A stretch of DNA of 64,000 nucleotides. It comes from Escallonia rubra (taxonomy: Eukaryota; Streptophyta; Magnoliopsida; Escalloniales; Escalloniaceae). The DNA is taken from NCBI GenBank assembly GCA_033065855.1, contig JAVXUO010001466.1:1-64000 (forward strand). The letters are read 5' to 3'. Each line of letters begins with the position of its first letter. Position 1 is the first letter of the stretch. The position numbers and the translations under genes are program-made. Below the pieces are notes generated by a model. It ran no database searches, was not told the origin of the DNA, and saw nothing but the letters and a program-made list of their open reading frames with translations. Positions 45,001 through 57,728 of the stretch are shown here, piece by piece.

Positions 45001-46765
45001 GGATAATAAATCGAATTAAGGACAATTAAGTGGCATGGAATTATACAGGTGGCTGAAATTCAAAGTCTATCACAAAAGTCAAACTCTAATGTATCGATTC
45101 AAACAAGACACAGGGAAAGATGAAAAAATGAGGCAGAAGCCTGCAAAGAACTTTAAACTTGAATTTGACGCTAATGAACACAAATTGAATGGATTCAGAG
45201 TTTATTCGTCAACTCAATACAACACGATGGGTCTAGCAGTAATTTGGATTTTAAACAGAAAACCCTTAAGATATATAATTGATTGTTTTACATTGATTTA
45301 GATTTCAAAAACAATAAACTCTTATCTTTAATTGCACAATTCAACTCTGAAGACTTGATCTTTTCAGACAAATCACATCAAAAGCGCTAGAAATAAATAT
45401 ACCCAAAAGTTCCAATTAGAATTCGAATTGTACCAAAAAAACATAGGGTCCTTACTACAACCCGCAATTCAACAATCGTAAATACGATACAAATTTCCAA
45501 GAGGTCTCTTCCTAGGTTCCTTGGAGGCTAGTTTTGTTGTGCCTGCAGGGCAATCCAAAATATTGTACGTAAGATGTTATATAATTAGAGATGCATTTAT
45601 ATTCCTGAAAGTATTAAAATTGTAAAATACTCATTAGGTACCTTACTTAAGCTTCGAAGTTAAGGGCAATAAAGTCATTTTTTTTCAAACCATTGGGAAT
45701 TTTAATATTATTTTGGTTTACAGTAACATCATTGCTATTTATCCAACTAACAGGCGTCGTTTCACCCTAACTCAAGAGATCTGATTGTAGTCAACACAAA
45801 TTAATACATGCACACTGTGAGAGTAACAGGTTGGACCGTTTAGTACTGTGTAACATTCGTTGACTTGGAATAATTGGTTTTGTCAACTTTCACGTCATTG
45901 TCATATATAATCAAAATAGTTTTACGAAGAAAAAAAATTATGCTAAAAGCCTGGAAGCACCTATGCGAAGAACATTAAACTTGAGCAGAAGGTCTAGGCA
46001 CTTGGATTCCTCACAAAATGGATGTACTCATAGTTTATCAATCAATTCAATACGAAACGATGGGCCTAACGCTAATTTGGATTTTAAACACCAAACCCTT
46101 AAGAATAAAGAATTGATTAGTCCTACATCGATTCAAAATTTTCTTGTGCCTGTAGGGCAAATTACTCCGAAGACTTGATCTTTTCAGACAAATTACATCA
46201 AAAGCGCTAGAAATAAATATACCCAAAAGTTCCGATTAGAATTCTAATTGTACCAAAAAAATATATAGGGTCCTTACGACAACCCGCAATTCAAGAATCG
46301 TAAATACGATGCAAAATCCCAAGAGGTCTCTTCCTAGGTTCTTCCTTGGAGGCTTGTTTTTTTGTGCCTGTAGGGTAATCCAAGATATTGTATGTAAAAT
46401 GTTATATAATTAGAGAGGCATTTATATTACTGAAAGTATTAAAATATTCACTAGGTACCTTACTTAACCTTCCAAGTTAAGGGTAATAAAGTCATTTTTT
46501 TTTCAAATCATTGGGTATTTTAATATTACTTTGGTTAACAGTAACATCACTGCAATTTGTCCAACTAACTGGTGTAGTTTCACCCTAACTCAAGAGATTT
46601 GATTGTAATCAACACAAATTAATACATGCATAGAGTGCGAGTAACAGGTTGCACCGTTTAGTACTGTGTAACTTTCGTTGACTTGGAATAATTGGTTTTG
46701 TCAACTTTCACGTCATTGTCATATATAATCAAAATAGTCTTATGAAGAAAAAAAATTGTGCTAGA

Positions 46766-48270
46766 TGTAACGACCCGGTCCACGGCCCCACCACAAGGCA
46801 TTGCCTACCTCAAAAGGGCTAACCAAGTAGGTACTTATGAGTTCATAGGCAGAGTCTTATAAGGCCAATCGCAAACTCTCCTATAACCGATGTGGGATAT
46901 TACAATCTCCCCACCATATTCCTTAGCGTCCTCGCTAAGGCTCGATCACACATAGCCCAAAATCTTTCTCTCTAGCCAATGTGGGATATATCCAGCTCAC
47001 CATTTGTTTCCCCAACCATCCTCTTGATGTGGGATATACCCGGGCTTGCCTTTGTTTTTCCCAACCATCGGCAACCTGACATGACAACCTAGCCCGAGCT
47101 TTTGAGAGTTGGCTCTGATACCATCTGTAACGACCGGTCCACGGCTCCACCACATGGCATTGCCTCCCTCAAAAGGAGTAGCCCAATAGGTACTTATAAG
47201 TTCATAGTGTAACGACCCGGTCCACGGCCCCACCACAGGACATTGCCTCCCTCAAAAGGGCTAGCCAAGTAGGTACCTATGAGTTCATAGGCAGGGTCTT
47301 ATAAGGCCAATCGCAAACTCTCTCACAACCGATGTGGGATATTACAATCTCCCCACCTTATTCCTTAGCGTCCTCGCTAAGGCTCGATCACACATAGCCC
47401 AGAATCTTCTTCTCTAGCCAATGTGGGATATACCCGGCTCACCCTTCGTTGCCCCAACCATCCTCTTGATGTGGGATATACCGGGGCTTGCCTTCGTTTC
47501 CCCCAACCATTGGCAACCCGACTGGACAGCCCAGCCCGAGCTTTCGAGAGTCGGCTCTGATACCATCTATAACGACCCGGTCCACGGCCCCACCACAGGG
47601 CATTGCCTCCCTCAAAAGGGCTAGCCAAGTAAGTACTTATGAGTTCATAGGTGGGGTCTTATAAGGTCAATCGCAAACTCTCCAACAACCGATGTGGGAT
47701 ATTACAATATTGTAATATCCCACATCGGTTGTGAGAGAGTTTGCGATTGGCCTTATAAGACCCTGCCTATGAACTCATAAGTACCTACTTGGCTAGCCCT
47801 TTTGAGGGAGGCAATGTCCCGTGGTGGGGCCGTGGACCGGGTCGTTACAGATGGTATCAGAGCCGACTCTCGAAAGCTCGGGCTGGGGTGTCCAGTCGGG
47901 TTGCCAATGGTTGGGGGAAAAGAAGGCAAGCCCGGGTATATCCCACATCAAGAGGATGGTTGGGGCAACGAAGGGTGAGCTGGGTATATCCCACATTGGC
48001 TAGAGATGAAGATTCTGGGCTATGTGTGATCGAGCCTTAGCGAGGACGCTAAGAAATAAGGTGGGGAGATTGTAATATCCCACATCGGTTGTTGGAGAGT
48101 TTGCGATTGACCTTATAAGACCCCGCCTATGAACTCATAAGTACTTACTTGGCTAGCCCTTTTGAGGGAGGCAATGCCCTGTGGTGGGGCCGTGGACCGG
48201 GTCGTTACACATAGGCAGGGAGATATAAGGCCAATCACAAACTCTCCCACAACCGATGTGGAATATTACA
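46766..48270 (-). mobile_element. TRIM retrotransposon with another TRIM dimer nested in one LTR
   Basis: CTAGA flanks both sides (46761-46765 and 48271-48275), a 5-bp duplication of satellite sequence. LTR 46766-46904 (139 bp, tgtaacgacccgg...gatgtgggatattaca). Internal part 46905-47125 with the PPT side (aatctccccacc) left and the PBS (ggctctgatacca, minus-strand tggtatcagagcc) right, so it is minus-oriented. The second LTR is 47126-47207 plus 48215-48270, split by the nested unit. It has no coding capacity, as is normal for TRIMs. Confidence 0.88.
47208..48209. mobile_element. Head-to-head TRIM dimer (palindrome), nested
   Basis: CATAG flanks the unit (47203-47207 and 48210-48214), so it sits as one 1,002-bp insertion in the older TRIM's LTR. 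Left copy: LTR 47208-47346, interior 47347-47567, LTR 47568-47706, minus-oriented. Right copy: LTR 47711-47849, PBS at 47852-47864, interior 47850-48070, LTR 48071-48209, plus-oriented. Each copy is 499 bp with 139-bp LTRs. Only four bases (atat) separate the two inner LTRs, so the whole is a near-perfect palindrome with 499-bp arms. Confidence 0.88.
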
Positions 48271-50213
48271 CTAGAAGCCTGGAAGCACCTATGCGAAGAA
48301 TTTTAAACTTGAGCAGAAGGTCTAGGCACTTGGATTCCTCAAAAAATGGATGGATTCACAGTTTATCAATCAATTCAATACGAAACGATGGGCCTAACGC
48401 TAATTTGGATTTTAAACAGTAAACCCATAAGAATAAAGAATTGATTAGTCCAACATCGATTCAAAATTTTGTTGTGCCTGTAGAGCAAATTACTATGAAG
48501 TCTTGATCTTTTCAGACAAATTACATCAAAAGCACTAGAAATAAATAGACCCAAAAGTTCGGATTAGAATTCTAATTGAACCAAAAAAAATATAGGGTCC
48601 TTACTACAACCCGCAATTCAATAATTGTAAATACGATGCAAACTCCCAACAGGTCTCTTCGTAGGTTCCTTGGAGGCTAGTTTTGTTGTGCCTGTAGGGC
48701 AATCCAAAATATTGTACGTAAAATGTTCTATAATTAGAGATATATTTATATTCCTCAAAGTATCAAAATTGTAAAATACTCATTAGGTACCTTACTTAAA
48801 CTTCCAAGTTAAGGGTAGTAAAGTAATTTTTTTCAAACCATTGGGTATTTTGATATTATTTTGGTTAATAATAACATCACTGCTATTTGTCCAACTAACA
48901 GGTGTAGTTTCACACCCTAACTCAAGATATACGATTGTAGTCAACACAAATTATTACATGCATACAGTGAGAGTAACAGGTTGAACCGTTTAGTACTGTG
49001 TAACTTTCGTTGACTCGGAATAATTAGTTTTGTCAACTTTCACGTCATGGTTATATTTAATCAAATAGTCTTATGAAGAAAACAAAATTATGCTAGAAGC
49101 TTGGAAGAACCAATGTGAAGAACTTTAAACTTCAGCAGAAGGACTACGCCTCTGGATACCTCACAAAATGGATGTATTCACAGTTTATCAATCAATTCAA
49201 TACGAAACGATGGGCCTAACGCTAATTTAGATTTTAAACAGTAAACCCTTAAGAATAAAGAATTGATTAGTTCAACATCGATTCAAAATTTTGTTGGGCC
49301 TGTAGGGCAAATTACTCTGAAGTCTTCATATTTTCAGAGAAATTACATCAAAAGTGCTAGAAATAAATATACCCAAAAGTTAGGATTAGAATTCTAATTG
49401 TACCAAAAATAATATATGGTCCTTACTACAACCCGCAATTCAATAATCGTATATACGATGAAAAAATCCCAAGAGGCCTCTTCCAAGGTTCCTTGGAGGT
49501 TAGTTGTGTGGTGCCTGTAGGGCAATCCAAAATATTGTACGTAAAATGTTATATAATTAGAGATGCATTTATATTCCCGAAAGTATTAAAATACTCATTA
49601 TGCACCTTACTTAACCTTCCAAGTTAAGGGCAATAAACTAATTTTTTTTTTCAAACCATTGGGTATTTCAAGATTATTTTGGCAAACAATAATAACACTG
49701 CTATTTGTCCAACTAACAGTTGTAGTTTCACGCTAACTTAAGAGAACTTATTGTAACAACACAAATTAATACATGCATAGAGTGAGAGTAACAGGTTGAA
49801 CCGTTTAGTGCTGTAACTTTCGTTGACGTGGAATAATTGGTTTTGTCAACTTTCACGTCATTGTCATATATAATCAAAATAGTCATATGAAGAAAAATAA
49901 TGCGCTAGAAGCCTAGAAGCACCTATACGAAGAACTTTAAACATCGACAGAAGGTCTAGGCACCTGGATTCCTCATAAAATGGATGGATTTAAAGTTTAT
50001 AAATCAATTCAATACGAAACGATGGGCCTAAAACTAATTTGGATTTTAAGCTGTAAACCCTTTAGAATAAAGAATTGATTAGTCCAACATCGATTCAAAA
50101 TTATGTTGTGTCTGTAGGGTAAATTACTATGAAGTATTGATCTTTTCAGACAAATTACATCAAAAGTTTGCACCCAAAAGTTCGGATTAGAATTCTAATT
50201 GTACCAACATATA

Positions 50214-50241
50214 TAATATATATATATACATATATATATGG
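50214..50241. repeat. Interrupted TA tract in satellite unit
   Basis: catatataatatatatatata with a C interruption, at the place where later units have pure (TA)n. It looks like an early or interrupted form of the expansion. Confidence 0.7.
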
Positions 50242-51853
50242 GTCCTTACTACAACCCGCAATTCAATAATCGTAAATACGATGCAAAATCCCAAGAGGTC
50301 TCATCCTAGGTTCCTTGGAGGCTAGGTTTTTAGTGTTTGTAAGGAATCCAAACTATTGTACGTAAAATGTTATATAATTAGCGATACATTCATATTCATG
50401 TAAGTATTAAAATTGTAAAATACTCATTAGGTACCTTACTTAACCTTCTAAGTTAAGGGCAATAAAGTCATTTTAACCATTGGGTATTTTAATATTAGTT
50501 TGGTTCATAGTAACATCACTGCTATTTGTCCAACTAACAGTTGTAGTTTCACCCTAACTCAAGAGATCTGATTATAATCAACACAAATTAATACACGCAT
50601 AGGGTGAGACTAGCAGGTTGCACCGTTTAGTATTGGTTAACATTCGTTACTTGGAATAATTGGTTTTGTCAACTTTCACGTCATTGTCATATAAAATCAA
50701 AATGCTCATATGAAGAAAAAAAAATTACTCTAGAAGCCTGGAAGCACCTATGCGAAGAACTTTATATTTGAGCAGAAGGTCTAGGCACCTGGATTCCTCA
50801 CAAAATGGATGGATTCACAGTTTATCAATCAATTCAATACGAAAGGATAGGCCTAACGCTAATATGGATTTTAAACAGTAAGCCCTTAAGAATAAAGAAT
50901 TGATTAGTTCAACATCGATTCAAAATTTTGTTGGGCCTGTAGGGCAAATTACTCTGAAGTCTTCATATTTTCAGAGAAATTACCTCAAAAGTGCTAGAAA
51001 TAAATATACCCAAAAGTTAGGATTAGAATTCTAATTGTACCAAACATAATATATGGTCCTTACTACAACCCGCAATTCAATAATCGTATATACGATGAAA
51101 AAATCCCAAGAGGCCTCTTCCAAGGTTCCTTGGAGGTTAGTTGTGTGGTCCCTGTAGGGCAATCCAAAATATTGTACGTAAAATGTTATATAATTAGAGA
51201 TGCATTTATATTCCCGAAAGTATTAAAATACTCATTATGCACCTTACTTAACCTTCCAAGTTAAGGGCAATAAACTAATTTTTTTTTCAAACCATTGGGT
51301 ATATTAATATTATTTTGGCAAACAATAATAACACTGCTATTTGTCCAACTAACAGTTGTAGTTTCACGCTAACCCGAGAGAACTTATTGTAACAACACAA
51401 ATTAATACATGCATAGAGTGAGAGTAACAGGTTGAACCGTTTAGTGCTATAACTTTCGTTGACTTGGAATAATTGGTTTTGTCAACTTTCACGTCATTGT
51501 CATATATAATCAAAATAGTCATATGAAGAAAAAAAAATGCGCTAGAAGCCTAGAAGCACCTATACGAAGAACTTTAAACTTCGACAGAAGGTCTAGGCAC
51601 CTGGATTCCTCATAAAATGGATGGATTTAAAGTTTATAAATCAATTCAATACGAAACGCTGGGCCTAAAACTAATTTGGATTTTAAGCAGTAAACCCTTT
51701 AGAATAAAGAATTGATTAGTCCAACATCGATTCAAAATTATGTTGTGTCTGTAGGGTAAATTACTATGAAGTATTGATCTTTTCAGACAAATTACATCAA
51801 AAGTTTGCTAGAAATAAATAAACCCAAAAGTTCGGATTAGAATTCTAATTGTA

Positions 51854-51856
<3 letters not shown>

Positions 51857-51902
<46 letters not shown>

Positions 51903-52720
51903 GTCCTTACTACAACCCGCAATTCAATAATCGTAAATACGATGCAAAATCCCAAGAGGTCTCATCCTAGGTTCCTTGGAGGCTAGTTTTTTAGTGTTTG
52001 TAAGGAATCCAAACTATTGTACGTAAAATGTTATATAATTAGCGATGCATTCATATATAATTAGAGATGCATTTATATTCCCGAAAGTATTAAAATACTC
52101 ATTATGCACCTTACTTAACCTTCCAAGTTAAGGGCAATAAACTAATTTTTTTTTTCAAACCATTGGGTATTTCAAGATTATTTTGGCAAACAATAATAAC
52201 ACTGCTATTTGTCCAACTAACAGTTGTAGTTTCACGCTAACTTAAGAGAACTTATTGTAACAACACAAATTAATACATGCATAGAGTGAGAGTAACAGGT
52301 TGAGCCGTTTAGTGCTGTAACTTTCGTTGACTTGAAATAATTGGTTTTGTCAACTTTCACGTCATTGTCATATATAATCAAAATAGTCATATGAAGAAAA
52401 AAAATGCGCTAAAAGCCTAGAAGCACCTATACGAAGAACTTTAAACTTCGACAGAAGGTCTAGGCACCTGGATTCCTCATAAAATGGATGGATTTAAAGT
52501 TTATAAATCAATTCAATACGAAACGATTGGCCTAAAACAAATTTGGATTTTAAGCAGTAAACCCTTTAGAATAAAGAATTGATTAGTCCAACATCGATTC
52601 AAAATTATGTTGTGTCTGTAGGGTAAATTACTATGAAGTATTGATCTTTTCAGACAAATTACATCAAAAGTTTGCTAGAAATAAATAAACCCAAAAGTTC
52701 GGATTAGAATTCTAATTGTA

Positions 52721-52781
<61 letters not shown>

Positions 52782-53598
52782 GTCCTTACTACAACCCGCA
52801 ATTCAATAATCGTAAATACGATGCAAAATCCCAAGAGGTCTCATCCTAGGTTCCTTGGAGGCTAGTTTTTTAGTGTTTGTAAGGAATCCAAACTATTGTA
52901 CGTAAAATGTTATATAATTAGCGATGCATTCATATATAATTAGAGATGCATTTATATTCCCGAAAGTATTAAAATACTCATTATGCACCTTACTTAACCT
53001 TCCAAGTTAAGTGCAATAAACTAATTTTTTTTTCAAACCATTGGGTATTTTAATATTATTTTGGCAAACAATAATAACACTACTATTTGTCCAACTAACA
53101 GTTGTAGTTTCACGCTAACTCGAGAGAACTTATTGTAACAACACAAATTAATACATGCATAGAGTGAGAGTAACAGGTTGAACCGTTTAGTGCTGTAACT
53201 TTCGTTGACTTGGAATAATTGGTTTTGTCAACTTTCACGTCATTGTCATATATAATCAAAATAGTCATATGAAGAAAAAAGATGCGCTAGAAGCCTAGAA
53301 GCACCTATACGAAGAACTTTAAACTTCGACAGAAGGTCTAGGCACCTGGATTCCTCATAAAATGGATGGATTTAAAGTTTATAAATCAATTCAATACGAA
53401 ACGCTGGGCCTAAAACTAATTTGGATTTTAAGCCGTAAACCCTTTAGAATAAAGAATTGATTAGTCCAACATCGATTTAAAATTATGTTGTGTCTGTAGG
53501 GTAAATTACTATGAAGTATTGATCTTTTCAGACAAATTACATCAAAAGTTTGCTAGAAATAAATAAACCCAAAAGTTCGGATTAGAATTCTAATTGTA

Positions 53599-53669
<71 letters not shown>

Positions 53670-54483
53670 GTCCTTACTACAACCCGCCATTCAATAATCG
53701 TAAATACGATGCAAAATCCCAAGAGGTCTCATCCTAGGTTCCTTGGAGGCTAGTTTTTTAGTGTTTGTAAGGAATCCAAACTATTGTATGTAAAATGTTA
53801 TATAATTAGCGATGCATTCATATATAATTAGAGATGCATTTATATTCCCGAAAGTATTAAAATACTCATTATGCACCTTACTTAACCTTCCAAGTTAAGT
53901 GCAATAAACTAATTTTTTTTTCAAACCATTGGGTATTTTAATATTATTTTGGCAAACAATAATAACACTGTTATTTGTCCAAGTGACAGTTGTAGTTTCA
54001 CGCTAACTCGAGAGAACTTATTGTAACACAAATTAATACATGCATAGAGTGAGAGTAACAGGTTGAACCGTTTAGTGCTGTAACTTTCGTTGACTTGGAA
54101 TAATTGGTTTTGTCAACTTTCACGTCATTGTCATATATAATCAAAATAGTCATATGAAGAAAAAAAATGCGCTAGAAGCCTAGAAGCACCTATACGAAGA
54201 ACTTTAAACTTCGACAGAAGGTCTAGGCACCTGGATTCCTCATAAAATGGATGGATTTAAAGTTTATAAATCAATTCAATACGAAACGATGGGCCTAAAA
54301 CTAATTTGGATTTTAAGCAGTAAACCCTTTAGAATAAAGAATTGATTAGTCCAACATCGATTCAAAATTATGTTGTGTCTGTAGGGTAAATTACTATGAA
54401 GTATTGATCTTTTCAGACAAATTACATCAAAAGTTTGCTAGAAATAAATAAACCCAAAAGTTCGGATTAGAATTCTAATTGTA

Positions 54484-54566
<83 letters not shown>

Positions 54567-56222
54567 GTCCTTACTACAACCCGCAATTCAATAATCGTAA
54601 ATACGATGCAAAATCCCAAGAGGTCTCATCCTAGGTTCCTTGGAGGCTAGTTTTTTAGTGTTTGTAAGGAATCCAAACTATTGTACGTAAAATGTTATAT
54701 AATTAGCGATGCATTCATATATAATTAGCTATGCATTTATATTCCCGAAAGTATTAAAATACTCATTATGCACCTTACTTAACCTTCCAAGTTAAGTGCA
54801 ATAAACTAATTTTTTTTTTCAAACCATTGGGTATTTTAATATTATTTTGGCAAACAATAATAACACTGCTATTTGTCCAACTAACAGTTGTAGTTTCACG
54901 CTAACTCGAGAGAACTTATTGTAACAACACAAATTAATACATGCATAGAGTGAGAGTAACAGGTTGAACCGTTTAGTGCTGTAACTTTCGTTGACTTGGA
55001 ATAATTGGTTTTGTCAACTTTCACGTCATTGTCATATATAATCAAAATAGTCATATGAAGAAAAAAAAATGCGCTAGAAGCCTAGAAGCACCTATACGAA
55101 GAACTTTAAACTTCGACAGAAGGTCTAGGCACCTGGATTCCTCATAAAATGGATGGATTTAAAGTTTATAAATCAATTCAATACGAAACGATGGGCCTAA
55201 AACTAATTTGGATTTTAAGCCGTAAACCCTTTAGAATAAAGAATTGATTAGTCCAACATCGATTCAAAATTATGTTGTGTCTGTAGGGTAAATTACTATG
55301 AAGTATTGATCTTTTCAGACAAATTACATCAAAAGTTTGCTAGAAATAAGTAAACCCAAAAGTTCGAATTAGAATTCTAATTGTACCAATATATATATAT
55401 ATATATGGGTCCTTACTACAACCCGCAATTCAATAATCGTAAATACAATGCAAAATCCCAAGAGGTCTCATCCTAGGTTCCTTGGAGGCTAGTTTTTTAG
55501 TGTTTGTAAGGAATCCAAACTATTGTACGTAAAATGTTATATAATTAGCGATGCATTCATATATAATTAGAGATGCATTTATATTCCCGAAAGTATTAAA
55601 ATACTCATTATGCACCTTACTTAAGCTTCCAAGTTAAGTGCAATAAACTAATTTTTTTTTCAAACCATTGGGTATTTTAATATTATTTTGGCAAACAATA
55701 ATAACACTGTTATTTGTCCAAGTGACAGTTGTAGTTTCACGCTAACTCGAGAGAACTTATTGTAACACAAATTAATACATGCATAGAGTGAGAGTAACAG
55801 GTTGAACCGTTTAGTGCTGTAACTTTCGTTGACTTGGAATAATTGGTTTTGTCAACTTTCACGTCATTGTCATATATAATCAAAATAGTCATATGAAGAA
55901 AAAAAATGCGCTAGAAGCCTAGAAGCACCTATACGAAGAACTTTAAACTTCGACAGAAGGTCTAGGCACCTGGATTCCTCATAAAATGGATGGATTTAAA
56001 GTTTATAAATCAATTCAATACGAAACGATGGGCCTAAAACTAATTTGGATTTTAAGCAGTAAACCCTTTAGAATAAAGAATTGATTAGTCCAACATCGAT
56101 TCAAAATTATGTTGTGTCTGTAGGGTAAATTACTATGAAGTATTGATCTTTTCAAACAAATTACATCAAAAGTTGGCTAGAAATAAATAAACCCAAAAGT
56201 TTGGATTAGAATTCTAACTGTA

Positions 56223-56279
<57 letters not shown>

Positions 56280-57097
56280 GTCCTTACTACGACCCGCAAT
56301 TCAATAATCGTAAATACGATGCAAAATCCCAAGAGGTCTCATCCTAGGTTCCTTGGAGGCTAGTTTTTTAGTGTTTGTAAGGCATCCAAACTATTGTACG
56401 TAAAATGTTATATAATTAGCGATGCATTCATATGTAATTAGAGATGCATTTATATTCCCGAAAGTATTAAAATACTCATTATGCACCTTACTTAACCTTC
56501 CAAGTTAAGGGCAATAAACTAATTTTTTTTTCAAACCATTGGGTATTTGAATATTATTTTGGCAAACAATAATAACACTGCTATTTGTCCAAGTGACAGT
56601 TGTAGTTGCACGCTAACTCGAGAGAACTTATTGTAACAACACAAATTAATACATGCATAGAGTGAGAGTAACAGGTTGAACCGTTTAGTGCTGTAACTTT
56701 CGTTGACTTGGAATAATTGGTTTTGTCAACTTTCACGTCATTGTAATATATAATCAAAATAGTCATTTGAAGAAAAACAAATGCGCTAGAAGCCTAGAAG
56801 CACCTATACGAAGAACTTTAAACTTCGACAGAAGGTCTAGGCACTTGGATTCCTCATAAAATGGATGGATTTAAAGTTTATAAATCAATTCAATACGAAA
56901 CGATGGGCCTAAAACTAATTTGGATTTTAAGCAGTAAACCCTTTAGCATAAAGAATTGATTAGTCCAACATCGATTCAAAATTATGTTGTGTCTGTAGGG
57001 TAAATTACTATGAAGTATTGATCTTTTCAGACAAATTACATCAAAAGTTTGCTAGAAATAAATAAACCCAAAAGTTCGGATTAGAATTCTAATTGTA

Positions 57098-57156
<59 letters not shown>

Positions 57157-57172
57157 GGTATATATATATATA
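51857..57172. repeat. (TA)n tracts at one fixed place in seven consecutive satellite units
   Basis: After the phrase aattctaattgtacca, pure TA runs occur at 51857-51900 (44 bp), 52724-52779 (56), 53602-53667 (66), 54487-54564 (78), 55389-55406 (18), 56226-56277 (52) and 57101-57154 (54, then cggg and more TA to 57172). Flanking units have short A-rich text (accaaaaaaatatag) there instead. Confidence 0.9.
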
Positions 57173-57535
57173 TGGGTCCTTACTACAACCCGCAATTCAG
57201 TAATCATAAATACGATGCAAAATCCCAAGAGGTCTCATCCTAGGTTCCTTGGAGGCTAGTTTTTTAGTGTTTGTAAGGAATCCAAACTAACAATTGTAAG
57301 TATTAAAATTGTAAAATACTCATTAGGTACCTTACTTAACCTTCTAAGTTAAGGGCAATAAGTCATTTTAACCGTTGGGTATTTTAATATTAGTTTGGTT
57401 CACAGTAGCATCACTGCTATTTGTCCAACTAACAATTGTAGTTTCACCCTAACTCAAGAGATCTGATTATAATCAACACAAATTAATACACGCATAGGGT
57501 GAGACTAGCAGGTTGCACCGTTTAGTACTGTGTAA

Positions 57536-57728
57536 CATTCGTTATTTGGAATAATTGGTTTTGTCAACTTTCACGTCATTGTCATATAAAATCAAAATGC
57601 TCATATGAAGAAAAAAAAATTACTCTAGAAGCCTCGTTACTTGGAATAATTGGTTTTGTCAACTTTCACGTCATTGTCATATAAAATCAAAATGCTCATA
57701 TGAAGAAAAAAAAATTACTCTAAAAGCC
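57536..57728. repeat. 97-bp tandem duplication in satellite unit
   Basis: The block from cgtta(t/c)ttggaataattgg to the end of ttactctagaagcct occurs twice in a row (57539-57634 and 57636-57730), giving the longest unit of the array. Confidence 0.75.

Noticed and set aside
47377..48040. Open frames of about 80 codons on both strands
   Set aside because: They fall in TRIM LTRs and interior; the same false protein appears in each copy and orientation.
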